A stretch of 33,259 bases of DNA from Alphaproteobacteria bacterium (GTDB lineage Bacteria > Pseudomonadota > Alphaproteobacteria > Geminicoccales > Geminicoccaceae). Where the stretch lies: the NCBI GenBank assembly GCA_026990035.1, contig JALSIM010000003.1:1-33259 (forward strand), given 5' to 3'. Within the stretch, counting starts at the first letter, position 1; every line of letters begins with the position of its first letter. The notes under the pieces are model-generated. The model did no database searches and was not told the DNA's origin. It saw nothing but the letters and a program-made list of their open reading frames with translations. Shown here piece by piece: positions 22,598 through 31,485 of this stretch. Made by a program: the position numbers and the translations under genes.

Positions 22598-25308
22598 TCG
22601 GCGCTCTGATCGCGCTCCTGCTGTCGCTGCTCTATCTGGGATTGCTGTTCGGCATCGCCAACTACGGCGACCGGATGGCCGCCCGCGGCGCCACCCTGAT
22701 CGGCAGCCCGCTCGTCTACACCCTCAGTCTCGCCGTCTACTGCAGCGCCTGGACCTTCTTCGGCAGCGTCGGTCTCGCCGCCGAGGCGGGGGTGGCCTTC
22801 CTGCCGATCTATCTCGGTCCCACCGTGATCGCCGTCCTCTTCCCCCTCCTCCACGGCAAGATCCTGGCCATCGCCAAGGCCTACGGGATCACCTCGATCG
22901 CCGATTTCATCGCCTCCCGCTATGGCAAGAGCAGCCTCCTGGGCGGCCTCGTGACCCTGGTCGCGGTCCTCGGCACGATCCCCTACATCTCGCTCCAGCT
23001 CAAGGCGGTGGCCAACAGCCTCGACGTCCTCTTCGCCGCTTCCCTGGCCCAGCGGACCGACGGGCCGATCCCGGAACCGGCTCTCCTCGTCACCCTGGTC
23101 CTGGCGGCTTTCAGCATTCTCTTCGGTACCCGCCACATCGACGCCACCGAACATCACGAGGGAATGGTCCTCGCCATCGCCTTCGAGAGTCTCGTCAAGC
23201 TCGCCGCGTTCATCGCCGTCGGCCTGTTCGTGACCTACGGCATGTTCGAAGGCTTCGGCGACATCTTCGGCCGCCTGGCGGCGGCCGGGCGGGACGGGTT
23301 GCTGACCATGTCGGCCACCGGTCTCAGCTACATCGACTGGATGACCTACACGCTGCTGGCGGCACTCGCCTTTCTCGCCCTGCCGCGGCAGTTCCAGGTG
23401 GCGGTGATCGAGAATGTCGACAAGGATCATCTGCGCACCGCCACCTGGATGTTCCCGCTCTATCTCCTGGTGATCAACATCTTCGTCCTGCCGGTGGCGA
23501 TGGCCGGGGCGGTGCTGGGGCGCGGCGGCGACACGCTGATGCTCGATCTGCCACTGGCCGCGGGCAGCCAGATCTTCGCCCTGGTCGCCTACATCGGTGG
23601 ACTGTCGGCGGCGACGGCGATGGTCATCGTCGCCACCATCGCCATCTCGACGATGATCTCCAACGATCTGGTGATGCCGGCGCTGCTCCGGGTCGAGCGG
23701 CTGCGTCTCGGCCAGCGGCACGATCTGTCGGGACTCGTGCTGGCGATCCGCCGGGCCTCTATCTTCCTCCAGCTCCTCGCCGGCTACGCCTTCTTCCGGC
23801 TGGTCGCCGAGCGTATCGAGCTGGTCTCCATCGGCCTCATCTCCTTCGCCGCCATCGCCCAGCTCGCCCCGCTCATCCTCCTGGGGCTGTTCTGGCGGCA
23901 GGCGAGCCTGGCCGGGGCGCTGCTGGGGCTGATCGCCGGCTTTCTCGTCTGGTTCTACACCCTCATCGTCCCGGCGCTGGTGTTCGCCGGCTGGCTGGAG
24001 CCGGCGATCCTAGAGGAAGGGCTGTTCGGCCTCGCCCTCCTGCGGCCCGAGGCGCTGTTCGGGCTCGAGGGGCTGACTCCGGTCACCCATGCGGTCCTCT
24101 GGAGCCTCGGCGCCAACACCCTGCTGATGGTGGTGGGATCGCTCGCCACCCGCCCGAGCGATCTCGGCCGGCTCCAGGCCATCCTCTTCGTCGATGTCGA
24201 GCAGCGCCAGAGCTCCACCCGGCTGTGGCGGGGCGAGACCCGGGTGGCGGCGCTCCAGGATCTGCTGGTCCGCTTCCTCGGCCGCGAGCGTGCGGTGCGG
24301 GTCTTCGCCCGCGAAGCCCTGCGCCGGGGACAGTCGCTGCGGGCCGGCGATCGCGCGGACGCCGAGCTCGTCCAGCTCGCCGAACGCCAGCTCGCCCGGG
24401 CCATCGGCGCCACCTCGGCGCGGCTGATGGTGGCCTCGATCGTCCGTGGCGAGGTGATCGGGCCGGACGCGCTGCTGGAAATCCTCGACGAGACCTCCCA
24501 GGCCATCGAATACAGCCAGAAGCTGGAGCAGAAATCCCACGAGCTCGAGAATCTGACCGCCGAGCTGCGGCGGGCCAACGAACGGCTGCGCCAGCTCGAC
24601 CAGCTCAAGGACGATTTCATCGCCACCGTCAGCCACGAGCTGCGGACGCCGCTGACCTCGATCCGCTCCTTCTCCGAGATCCTCCTCGACCATCCGGACC
24701 TGCCCGGCGAGCAGCGGCGGCAGTTCGTCGAGATCATCGCCCGGGAATCCCAGCGTCTGACCCGGCTGATCGACGATGTCCTCGATCTGTCGAAGATCGA
24801 ATCCGGGCGCATGGAATGGGAGGTCGCGGACCACGATCTGCGTCGCATCATCGAGGAGGCGGTGAGCGCCTCGGAAGGGCTGATGCGCGAGAACGGCATC
24901 CAGGTGAGCGTGAAATTCGGGGTCGCGCGGGCGCTGGTGCGCTGCGACGGTGACCGCATCACCCAGGTGATGCTCAACCTGCTGTCCAATGCCGCCAAGT
25001 TCGTTCCCGCCCGCGCCGGCCGCATCCATGTCGAACTGCGCGGGCTCGGCAACGAGTTCCTGGTGCGGGTCGAGGACAACGGTCCCGGCGTACCGCCGCC
25101 GCTGCGCGAGGCGATTTTCGAGAAGTTCCGTCAGATCGGCGGCTCGATCCGGGACAAGCCGCACGGCACCGGCCTCGGACTCGCCATCTGCCGGGAGATC
25201 GTCCAGCATTTCGACGGCCGGATCTGGTGCGAGGAGGCGAAGCTCGGCGGCGCCGCCATCTGCTTCACCCTGCCGGTCCGCGAGGCCCGCCTGCGGGCGG
25301 CGGAGTGA
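22594..25308 (+). CDS. Sodium/solute symporter-STAC-histidine kinase (CrbS-like sensor)
   Basis: A 904-residue sensor kinase. Residues 1-515 form a sodium/solute-symporter (SLC5/PutP) domain with about 13 membrane segments; family stretches include YCSAWTFFGSVGLAAEAG and YGITSIADFIASRYG. Residues 545-620 fit a STAC linker (LLVRFLGRERAVRVF, ERQLARAIGATSARLM). A coiled stretch (640-672) leads into a complete kinase: H-box ATVSHELRTPL with His681, N-box QVMLNLLSNAAKF (N799), G1 VEDNGPGVP, and G2 GTGLGLAICREIVQHFDG. This is the architecture of CrbS, which in Vibrio and Pseudomonas acts with CrbR on acetate/acetyl-CoA synthetase genes. Here the partner is a receiver without a DNA-binding domain, so the output differs. 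Its stop is 3 nt from that of the convergent dehydratase gene. Confidence 0.94.
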   Translation: MIGALIALLLSLLYLGLLFGIANYGDRMAARGATLIGSPLVYTLSLAVYCSAWTFFGSVGLAAEAGVAFLPIYLGPTVIAVLFPLLHGKILAIAKAYGITSIADFIASRYGKSSLLGGLVTLVAVLGTIPYISLQLKAVANSLDVLFAASLAQRTDGPIPEPALLVTLVLAAFSILFGTRHIDATEHHEGMVLAIAFESLVKLAAFIAVGLFVTYGMFEGFGDIFGRLAAAGRDGLLTMSATGLSYIDWMTYTLLAALAFLALPRQFQVAVIENVDKDHLRTATWMFPLYLLVINIFVLPVAMAGAVLGRGGDTLMLDLPLAAGSQIFALVAYIGGLSAATAMVIVATIAISTMISNDLVMPALLRVERLRLGQRHDLSGLVLAIRRASIFLQLLAGYAFFRLVAERIELVSIGLISFAAIAQLAPLILLGLFWRQASLAGALLGLIAGFLVWFYTLIVPALVFAGWLEPAILEEGLFGLALLRPEALFGLEGLTPVTHAVLWSLGANTLLMVVGSLATRPSDLGRLQAILFVDVEQRQSSTRLWRGETRVAALQDLLVRFLGRERAVRVFAREALRRGQSLRAGDRADAELVQLAERQLARAIGATSARLMVASIVRGEVIGPDALLEILDETSQAIEYSQKLEQKSHELENLTAELRRANERLRQLDQLKDDFIATVSHELRTPLTSIRSFSEILLDHPDLPGEQRRQFVEIIARESQRLTRLIDDVLDLSKIESGRMEWEVADHDLRRIIEEAVSASEGLMRENGIQVSVKFGVARALVRCDGDRITQVMLNLLSNAAKFVPARAGRIHVELRGLGNEFLVRVEDNGPGVPPPLREAIFEKFRQIGGSIRDKPHGTGLGLAICREIVQHFDGRIWCEEAKLGGAAICFTLPVREARLRAAE

Positions 25309-25311
25309 AGT

Positions 25312-26334
25312 TCAGCGCCGGGCGGCGGGTTCCCGACCGGCGAGAACCGCGGCGAAGAGCCCGGGATCGACGTTGCCGCCCGAGAGCACGACGACCGTGG
25401 TCCGGTCGCGGAGATCGATGCGCCCCGACAGCGCCGCCGCCAGCGCCACCGCCCCGCCCGGCTCGACCACGATCTTGAGGGTCGCGAAGGCGAAGCGCAT
25501 GGCCTCCGCCACCTCGGCATCGGTGACCGCGAGACCGCCGGCCAGGAGGCGGCGGTTGAGGGCGAAGGTGAGTTCCCCGGGGATCGGCGCGAGCAGGGCG
25601 TCGCAGAAACTCGTCCCGCCGGGCGGGTTGGACAGCCGTTCTCCGGCCCGCAGCGAGCGGGCGGTGTCGTCGAAACCCTCGGGCTCCACGCAATGGATCG
25701 AAATGTCGGGAAAGCAGCTTCCGAGCGCGAGGGCGCTGCCGCTCACGAGTCCCCCGCCGCCGCAGGGGAAGAGCGCGAGATCGGGGCGCAGGCCGCGGGC
25801 CAGGCACTGGCGCACGATCTCGAGCCCCACGGTGCCCTGGCCGGCGACGATATGGGGGTCGTCGTAGGGACGGATCAGGGTCGCGCCCCGTTCGGCGGCG
25901 ATCCGGGCGCCGATCTCCTCGCGGACCTCCCGGTAGCGGTCGTAGGCGACGACTTCGGCTCCCCAGGCCTCGGTGGCGGCCCGCTTGATGGCCGGCGCGT
26001 CGGCGGGCATGACGATGCAGGCGGGAATCCCGAGCAGCTTCGCGGCCCGGGCCACCCCCTGGGCATGGTTGCCCGAGGAATAGGCCACCACCGCCGCGGG
26101 ACGGAGGCAACGGAGGGCGTTGTAGGCGCCGCGGAACTTGAAGGAGCCGGTGTGCTGGAGCGGTTCCGCCTTGATCAGCAGGCGGCCGCCGACCCGCTCG
26201 TCGAGACGTTCGTGGGCGAGGAGGGGGGTGGTGCGGGCGACACCGTGGAGCCGCCGCGCGGCGGCCAGCACCCGATCGAAGGCGGGAAGGGCGTCCCCGG
26301 TTCCGACCGGTGCCGGCTCTTCCGAAGGGGTCAT
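25312..26334 (-). CDS. PLP-dependent threonine/serine dehydratase-like enzyme
   Basis: A 340-residue fold-type II PLP enzyme. HTGSFKFRGAYNA contains the cofactor-binding lysine K66 (S-F-K-x-R-G-A), SSGNHAQGVA is the substrate loop, and CGGGGLVSG is the phosphate-binding glycine loop. There is no C-terminal ACT domain, so it is of the catabolic threonine dehydratase/serine racemase/EutB size, not the regulated biosynthetic IlvA form. It likely converts threonine or serine to a 2-oxo acid and ammonia, or acts on a hydroxy-amino acid; which one is unknown. The start ATG at 26334 overlaps the stop of the HAD gene by 4 nt. Last gene of a three-gene minus-strand unit. Confidence 0.9.
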   Translation of the reverse strand: MTPSEEPAPVGTGDALPAFDRVLAAARRLHGVARTTPLLAHERLDERVGGRLLIKAEPLQHTGSFKFRGAYNALRCLRPAAVVAYSSGNHAQGVARAAKLLGIPACIVMPADAPAIKRAATEAWGAEVVAYDRYREVREEIGARIAAERGATLIRPYDDPHIVAGQGTVGLEIVRQCLARGLRPDLALFPCGGGGLVSGSALALGSCFPDISIHCVEPEGFDDTARSLRAGERLSNPPGGTSFCDALLAPIPGELTFALNRRLLAGGLAVTDAEVAEAMRFAFATLKIVVEPGGAVALAAALSGRIDLRDRTTVVVLSGGNVDPGLFAAVLAGREPAARR

Positions 26335-27026
26335 GCGCCGTGTCCGAGCAGGGCCGGCAGCTCGGCGAGACTCGGGATCTCGGCGGCGAGTGCGCCGGGC
26401 AGACGTTCGGCCGGCGTGCCGTCCCGGTCCACCCGGATGGCGTGGAAGCCGAAGCTCGCCGCTCCGTGGGCGTCCCAGGCGTTGGCCGAGAGAAAGGCGA
26501 TTTCCCGGGCCGCGAGGCCGAGTCTCCGGCTGGCCAGCAGGTAGACCTCCGGCGCCGGTTTGAAGACTCCCACCTCCTCCACCGACAGCACGGCCTCCAG
26601 CCAGGCCCCGAGCCCGGCGCTTTCGACCCCGCTCGCCAGCATCTCCTGCGTGCCATTGGAGAGAATGGCGAGACGCAGGCCGCGGGCGGCCAGCCGTTCG
26701 AGGGTGGCCGGCACCTCGGGATAGGGATCGAGACGATCGTAGGCGGCGAGCAGTCGCTCGCGGAGCGCCGGATCGGCGATCCCGAGGGCGGCCAGGGCGT
26801 GGTCGAGGGCGTCGGCGGTCACCCTCCGGAAATCGGCATGGCGCCGCATCAGCGCCCGCAGCCAGGTGTATTCGAGCTGCTTGCGGCGCCAGAGCGCGTT
26901 CAGGGGATCCGCCCGCTCGCCCAGCACCGCCCGCTCCCCGGCCACCGCCGAGGCGAAATCGAGGAGGGTGCCGTAGGCATCGAAGACGCAGGCGCGGATC
27001 CGGCTCGGCTCGAAGGGCAGGCTCAC
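26331..27026 (-). CDS. Haloacid dehalogenase type II-like hydrolase (HAD superfamily)
   Basis: A 231-residue HAD hydrolase. ACVFDAYGTLLDF carries the nucleophile Asp16; RLAILSNGT is motif II; FKPAPEVY gives the motif III lysine; LSANAWDAHGAASFGF matches the motif IV S-S/A-N-A-W-D-x-x-G-A of L-2-haloacid dehalogenases. The family splits C-halogen bonds of 2-haloacids or, in some members, works as a phosphatase. The start is GTG at 27026, overlapping the lytic transglycosylase stop in a GTGA, with GGAGAG upstream; the long open frame further upstream is not coding. Coupled to the downstream dehydratase by another 4-nt overlap. Natural substrate unknown. Confidence 0.9.
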   Translation of the reverse strand: MSLPFEPSRIRACVFDAYGTLLDFASAVAGERAVLGERADPLNALWRRKQLEYTWLRALMRRHADFRRVTADALDHALAALGIADPALRERLLAAYDRLDPYPEVPATLERLAARGLRLAILSNGTQEMLASGVESAGLGAWLEAVLSVEEVGVFKPAPEVYLLASRRLGLAAREIAFLSANAWDAHGAASFGFHAIRVDRDGTPAERLPGALAAEIPSLAELPALLGHGA

Positions 27027-29065
27027 GAGGATCTCTCCGGTCGCCGTCGGGGCAGCGGCAGGGCCATTCTGCCGGCGGCGACCGGAACACGCAAATCCCG
27101 GGGCGGTTCCCGGCGGGCGAGCAACTCCCGGTAGACGAACTGGCCTTCCAGCACCCGCTGCACGTAGTTCCGGGTTTCGGCGAAGGGCAGCCGCTCCACC
27201 CAGTCGACGAGGCGGTGAGTGTCCTCGGGCCGCGGCGTGCCGTAGCGGGCGAGCCAGTTGCGGACCCGCGAGGGTCCGGCGTTGTAGGCGGCGACGACCG
27301 TCGCCGGATGGCCGTCGAAGCGGCGGCTCAGCCGGTCCAGATAGGAGCTCGCCAGATCGAACTGGTAGCCGGGATCGCCGAGCAGGCGCTGGAAGCTGAA
27401 GGGCAGCCCGCTGACGGCGGCGATCGGACGGGCGGTGGCCGGCATGAACTGCAGCAGCCCGCGTGCCCCGGCGGGGCTGCGTGCGGCCAGCTCGAAATGG
27501 CTCTCCTGCCGGGCCATCGCCAGCAGCAGGGCGCGGTCGGCGAGCCCGCCCGCGGGCCCCGCCGCATCGCGGAAGCGGGGCAGGGGAAAGGTGTAGAGGC
27601 GGTCGACGAGGCCCCGCCGGACCAGCCGCTTGGCGGCGGATACGAAGAGCTCGGGACGTTGGCAGTCGCGGGCGAGGCGCAGGACCAGGGTGGCGCCTTC
27701 CCGGTCCGGGACCGCGCCGGCGAGACGGGTGACGAAGGGACGGGCGAACCCCCCGGCATGGACCGCACAGAGGGCCCGCACCACCCGCACCCGGTCGTCG
27801 GCCTCGAAGCGCCGGCGCCGGAGATCGGCGGGTTCGGCCAGCGGTGGGATCTCGAGCCGGGCCCGCCCGCCGAGTTCCTCGGCCGCCCGCTGGCCGTAGA
27901 AGGTGGTGGGATGGGCGGCCGCACGCTCGAACCAGAGATGCGCCGCCCGGTCGCGGCCGAGAGCGGCCGCCGCCCGGCCCGCCCAGTAGGCGGCACGGGC
28001 CCGGCTCACCGGGGTCTTCACCGCCGCGTGGAGCTTCTCGAAGCGGCTCAGGGCCTCGCCCGGCCGCCCGGCGAAGCGCAGGGCGATCCAACCGGCGAGC
28101 CATTCGGCTTCGGCGTAGGCGAGGCCGCTGCGCTGGCGGTGGCCGCGGGCGAGCGCCCAGGCCCGGCGGTAATCGCCGCTCTCCAGCAGTCGGCGGATCT
28201 CGGCCCGGCGCAGGCGCCACCAGCGCCCGGGTTCGACCAGCCGCTCCGGCGGCCGGAGGAGGATCTCCCGGACCCCGGCGCGCCGCCCCTTGCGGTCGCG
28301 CCACCGCAGGCGGTCGAACACCAGGCCGGGATCGTCGCGCAGCCGTGCCGGCACCCGGGCGAGGAAGGAATCGACCCCCGGCCGCGCTTCCTGGAGAGCG
28401 ATCCGGGCGCGGGCCAGCCGACGATGGTCGCGATCGACCCGGTCGAGCAGGCGGCGGGCGGCGGTCCGCTGGCCGCGCCACAGCAGCCGATCGAGGCGGG
28501 TGGTGTCGAGGCGGCGGTCGATGCGGCCGCCGAAGCTGCGGCGGAAGAATTCTTCCTCGGCGGCGTCGAGCTCCGCTTCCGGCCAGCCTTCGCGGATCAG
28601 CGCCGCGGCCTCGGCCTCGGCGCCGCGGGCCAGCAGCGCGCGGGCCAGCAGCAGCCGGCCCCGGCCGGTGAGGGGCGGCCGGTCGGCGAAGCGGGCGATC
28701 ACCCGGTCGCCGTCGGCGGCCGGCGGCAGGCGCCGCTCCATCTCCCGCCGCAGGCCGGCGATGCCGGGCCAGTCGGGGCGACGGTCGAGGAAGGCGAGAA
28801 GCCGTTCGAGTGGAAGATCCGCGCCGTTTTCGCGGAGATCGCGCCATTCGAGATAGTCGCGCAGCACCGGGTCGCGCAGACGGCGGGCGAGGCTGCGCAG
28901 CCGCGGCCAGTCCTCGGCCCGCAGCGCCCCCACCGCCTGCCCGAAGAGCCGGTCGTCCGGCGTCCCGGGAGTTCCCGATGCGGGCCCCGGCGTCAGGGCG
29001 AGCAGGAGCAGCAGGAGGGCCGGAACGGGACCGGGGAAACGCAACGGGCTCGGCATCATCGGCAT
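27023..29065 (-). CDS. Soluble lytic murein transglycosylase (Slt70-like)
   Basis: A 680-residue periplasmic enzyme that cleaves the peptidoglycan glycan strand between MurNAc and GlcNAc, forming 1,6-anhydro ends. It begins with a signal peptide (VPALLLLLLALTPGPASG). The middle (about 35-480) is an alpha-helical superhelix rich in A, L and R, as in Slt70. The C-terminal SLT domain (about 505-650) has LLAMARQESHFE with catalytic Glu521, SPAGARGLLQFMPATA, and VAAYNAGPSRVRNWL. The start ATG 29065 has GGAGG four nt upstream; ATGs at 29059 and 29056 are alternatives. Its stop overlaps the HAD gene start, so cell-wall enzyme and HAD gene are coupled. Divergent from dapA. Confidence 0.93.
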   Translation of the reverse strand: MPMMPSPLRFPGPVPALLLLLLALTPGPASGTPGTPDDRLFGQAVGALRAEDWPRLRSLARRLRDPVLRDYLEWRDLRENGADLPLERLLAFLDRRPDWPGIAGLRREMERRLPPAADGDRVIARFADRPPLTGRGRLLLARALLARGAEAEAAALIREGWPEAELDAAEEEFFRRSFGGRIDRRLDTTRLDRLLWRGQRTAARRLLDRVDRDHRRLARARIALQEARPGVDSFLARVPARLRDDPGLVFDRLRWRDRKGRRAGVREILLRPPERLVEPGRWWRLRRAEIRRLLESGDYRRAWALARGHRQRSGLAYAEAEWLAGWIALRFAGRPGEALSRFEKLHAAVKTPVSRARAAYWAGRAAAALGRDRAAHLWFERAAAHPTTFYGQRAAEELGGRARLEIPPLAEPADLRRRRFEADDRVRVVRALCAVHAGGFARPFVTRLAGAVPDREGATLVLRLARDCQRPELFVSAAKRLVRRGLVDRLYTFPLPRFRDAAGPAGGLADRALLLAMARQESHFELAARSPAGARGLLQFMPATARPIAAVSGLPFSFQRLLGDPGYQFDLASSYLDRLSRRFDGHPATVVAAYNAGPSRVRNWLARYGTPRPEDTHRLVDWVERLPFAETRNYVQRVLEGQFVYRELLARREPPRDLRVPVAAGRMALPLPRRRPERSS

Positions 29066-29098
29066 ACCGCCTCCGGCTGGCGGCCCGGTGGGCCGCGC

Positions 29099-29127
29099 TT
29101 GCTGCTGCGTCTCCCTCCCTCTATGCT
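29099..29127 (+). promoter_or_regulatory. Promoter of dapA-smpB
   Basis: TTGCTG (29099-29104) and TATGCT (29122-29127) are spaced by exactly 17 bp, and a start about 7 bp downstream gives a leader of about 34 nt before the dapA ATG. Two direct TCCGGTT copies follow (29132-29138, 29143-29149), one helical turn apart, in the likely leader. Confidence 0.5.
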
Positions 29128-29167
29128 GCGTTCCGGTTGACATCCGGTTAAGAGCGCAGGTCCGAAC

Positions 29168-30046
29168 ATGGCGTTCCACGGCTCGATTGTGGCGTTGATC
29201 ACGCCGTTTCGCAACGGTGCGATCGATGTCGAGGCCTTTCGCGGTCTGATTGAATGGCACATCGCCGAGGGGACCCACGGATTCGTGCCGGTGGGCACCA
29301 CCGGCGAGAGCCCGACCCTGTCCCACGAGGAGCACGAGCGGGTGATCGAGCTCTGCATCGAGACGGTGGCCGGCCGCCGGCCGGTGATCGCCGGCACGGG
29401 CTCCAACTCGACCGCCGAGGCGATCCGTTTGACCCGCCATGCCAAGGCGGCGGGCGTCGATGCCGCGCTGATCGTCACCCCCTACTACAACAAACCGACC
29501 CAGGAAGGGCTCTACGCCCATTACCGGGCGATCCACGACGCCGTCGATCTGCCGATCATCATCTACAACATCCCCGGCCGCAGCGTCGTCGACATGAGCC
29601 CGGAGACGATGGCGCGGCTCGCCGAGCTGCCGAACATCGTCGGGGTCAAGGACGCCACCGGCGACATCGTCCGCCCGCTGGTGACCCGCGAACGCTGCGG
29701 CGAGGATTTCTGTCAGCTCACCGGCGAGGACGCCAACACGCTGGCCTTCTTGGCCCATGGCGGCGCCGGCTGCATCTCGGTCACCGCCAATGTCGCCCCC
29801 GGCCTCTGCGCCGCGGTGCACGAGGCCTGGCGACGGGGCGATGCGGCGGCGGCGCTGGCGACTCATCGCCGGCTGCTGCCCCTGCACCGGGCGCTGTTCC
29901 TGGAAACCAGCCCGGCGCCGGTGAAATACGCCGTCTCCGCCCTCGGCCGCTGCAGCCCGGAGCTGCGGCTGCCGCTGGTGCCGATCGGCGCGGGCACCCG
30001 GCGGGCGGTGGAGGAGGCGATGCGCGGCCTCGGTCTGATCGACTGA
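29168..30046 (+). CDS. dapA: 4-hydroxy-tetrahydrodipicolinate synthase
   Basis: A 292-residue TIM-barrel enzyme that condenses pyruvate with aspartate semialdehyde in lysine and diaminopimelate biosynthesis. GTTGES (43-48) gives the hydroxyl relay Thr; Tyr107 (TPYYNKP), Tyr133 (IIYNIPGR), Arg138 and the pyruvate Schiff-base Lys161 (VGVKDATGD) all fall where E. coli DapA has them, and the length matches (292). The start at 29168 has only a weak ribosome site (GCAGG). smpB follows 7 nt after the stop, so the two are co-transcribed, an arrangement common in Alphaproteobacteria. Product feeds meso-diaminopimelate for peptidoglycan, while the divergent slt gene remodels that same polymer. Confidence 0.97.
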   Translation: MAFHGSIVALITPFRNGAIDVEAFRGLIEWHIAEGTHGFVPVGTTGESPTLSHEEHERVIELCIETVAGRRPVIAGTGSNSTAEAIRLTRHAKAAGVDAALIVTPYYNKPTQEGLYAHYRAIHDAVDLPIIIYNIPGRSVVDMSPETMARLAELPNIVGVKDATGDIVRPLVTRERCGEDFCQLTGEDANTLAFLAHGGAGCISVTANVAPGLCAAVHEAWRRGDAAAALATHRRLLPLHRALFLETSPAPVKYAVSALGRCSPELRLPLVPIGAGTRRAVEEAMRGLGLID

Positions 30047-30053
30047 CCATGCG

Positions 30054-30530
30054 ATGAACGCCACCGGCAACGGGCGCCGCATCGTCGCCCGCAACCGCCG
30101 CGCCTTCCACGATTATCACATCGAGGAGCGGATCGAGGCGGGGATCGTGCTCACCGGCACCGAGGTCAAGGCCCTGCGCCAGGGGCGGGCCAACATCGCC
30201 GAGGCCCACGCCGGCGAAATGCAGGGCGAGCTCTATCTGTTCAACTGCAACATTCCCGAATACGGCCCCGCCAACCGCTTCAACCACGAGCCCCGGCGGC
30301 CCCGCAAGCTGCTGCTCCACAAGCGGGAGATCGAGCGGCTGATCGGGGCGGTGAAGCGCAAGGGGATGACCCTCGTCCCCCTGGCCCTCTACTTCGCCCC
30401 CCACGGAAAGGTGAAGGTCGAGCTCGGTCTGGCGCGGGGCAAGAAGCTGCACGACAAGCGGGCGGCGGCCAAGGAGCGCGACTGGCAGCGCGAAAAGGCG
30501 CGGCTCCTGCGCCAGCGGGCGGCCGGATGA
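30054..30530 (+). CDS. smpB: SsrA (tmRNA)-binding protein SmpB
   Basis: A 158-residue RNA-binding protein that brings tmRNA to stalled ribosomes in trans-translation. The family core is clear: [19 protein letters not shown], the G[13 protein letters not shown] motif ([18 protein letters not shown]), [30 protein letters not shown], and the [19 protein letters not shown] tail that inserts into the decoding centre. The start ATG at 30054 is 7 nt from the dapA stop. A C-terminal basic tail is full length. No tmRNA gene was found in this window. Confidence 0.97.
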   Translation: MNATGNGRRIVARNRRAFHDYHIEERIEAGIVLTGTEVKALRQGRANIAEAHAGEMQGELYLFNCNIPEYGPANRFNHEPRRPRKLLLHKREIERLIGAVKRKGMTLVPLALYFAPHGKVKVELGLARGKKLHDKRAAAKERDWQREKARLLRQRAAG

Positions 30531-30558
30531 GGCGCTCCCGTTAACCTTTCCGTAAGAC

Positions 30559-30572
30559 GGCGGCTGTATTGC
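30559..30572 (+). promoter_or_regulatory. Possible sigma-54-type promoter before motA
   Basis: GG at 30559-30560 and GC at 30571-30572 (inside TTGCA, 30569-30573) are separated by exactly 10 bp, the core of a -24/-12 element. The start would be near 30584, about 18 nt before the motA ATG. sigma-54 control of flagellar genes is known in other proteobacteria. Only the core agrees with consensus; the intervening bases do not match GGCACG well. Confidence 0.3.
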
Positions 30573-30601
30573 ATGGGCCGTCCGGAACACCGGAGCGGTC
30601 C

Positions 30602-31480
30602 ATGCTGGCAATCATCGGCATCGTCGTCGTCTTCGCCATGGTCTTCGGCGGTTACCTGCTGGCCGGCGGCAAGCTCGGCGTGATCATCAAGGCCGCTCCC
30701 TTCGAGCTGATGATGATCGGCGGCGCCGCCGTCGGCGCCTTCATGATCGCCAACGGCGGCAGCGTCCTCAAGGGCACGCTCGCCGACATGAAGCTGATCT
30801 TCGGCGGTCCCAAGTGGAAGAAGGACGACTACCGCGACCTTCTTTCCCTGATGTTCATGATCGTCAAGCTTCTCAAGACGCGCGGTGTGCTGGTCCTCGA
30901 ACCGCACGTCGACAAGCCGCACGAGAGCACCCTCTTCGGCAAGTTCCCGAAGATCCAGCACGATCACTTCGCGCTCGACTTCATCGCCGACACCCTGCGG
31001 ATGATGACCATGAGCATGGACGATCCCTACCAGGTCGAGGACTGCATGCAGCGCCAGCTCAAGAAGCATCACGCCGAGGCGCACGCTCGCGCCGCGGCGC
31101 TGCAGAATCTGGCCGACGGCCTGCCGGCTTTGGGAATCGTCGCCGCGGTGCTCGGGGTGATCAAGACCATGGCCTCGATCAACGAGCCCGTCGAGGTGCT
31201 GGGGGCGATGATCGGCGGGGCGCTGGTGGGCACCTTCCTCGGGGTCTTCCTGGCCTATGGCTTCGTCGGCCCGATGGCCGCCCGCCTGAACCAGATCTAC
31301 GAGCAGGACGGGCAGTTCTACACCATCATCCGGGATGCCTTGGTCGCCTATCTGCAGGGCCATTCGGCGCCGGTGGCGGTGGAACTCGCGCGCGGCAACG
31401 TGCCGAGTGAGGTTCAGCCGAGCTTCCAGGAGATGGACGAGCACCTCAACAACCTGCCCTCCGATCCCCTGGCGGCCTGA
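30602..31480 (+). CDS. motA: Flagellar motor stator protein MotA
   Basis: A 292-residue inner-membrane stator subunit with four membrane helices: MLAIIGIVVVFAMVFGGYLL at the N-terminus, FELMMIGGAAVGAFMIA, then after a cytoplasmic domain ALGIVAAVLGVIKTM and VLGAMIGGALVGTFLGVFLAY. The cytoplasmic loop between helices 2 and 3 carries the charged residues that touch FliG. The P-A-L-G-I-V-A-A-V-L-G segment and the (GG)ALVGTFLGVFL stretch are diagnostic. The start is ATG 30602 (GGAG upstream); an ATG at 30569 lies inside the presumed promoter and is rejected. motB follows 5 nt later, so the proton-driven stator pair is co-transcribed. Confidence 0.96.
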   Translation: MLAIIGIVVVFAMVFGGYLLAGGKLGVIIKAAPFELMMIGGAAVGAFMIANGGSVLKGTLADMKLIFGGPKWKKDDYRDLLSLMFMIVKLLKTRGVLVLEPHVDKPHESTLFGKFPKIQHDHFALDFIADTLRMMTMSMDDPYQVEDCMQRQLKKHHAEAHARAAALQNLADGLPALGIVAAVLGVIKTMASINEPVEVLGAMIGGALVGTFLGVFLAYGFVGPMAARLNQIYEQDGQFYTIIRDALVAYLQGHSAPVAVELARGNVPSEVQPSFQEMDEHLNNLPSDPLAA

Positions 31481-31485
31481 CGGCG

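Noticed and set aside
29066-29167. Lysine riboswitch before dapA
   Set aside because: The 102-nt gap is too short for a lysine riboswitch and no matching folded core is seen.
27023-30094. A 1023-residue form of the lytic transglycosylase
   Set aside because: The extra N-terminal part is antisense to dapA; the signal peptide and ribosome site place the start at 29065.
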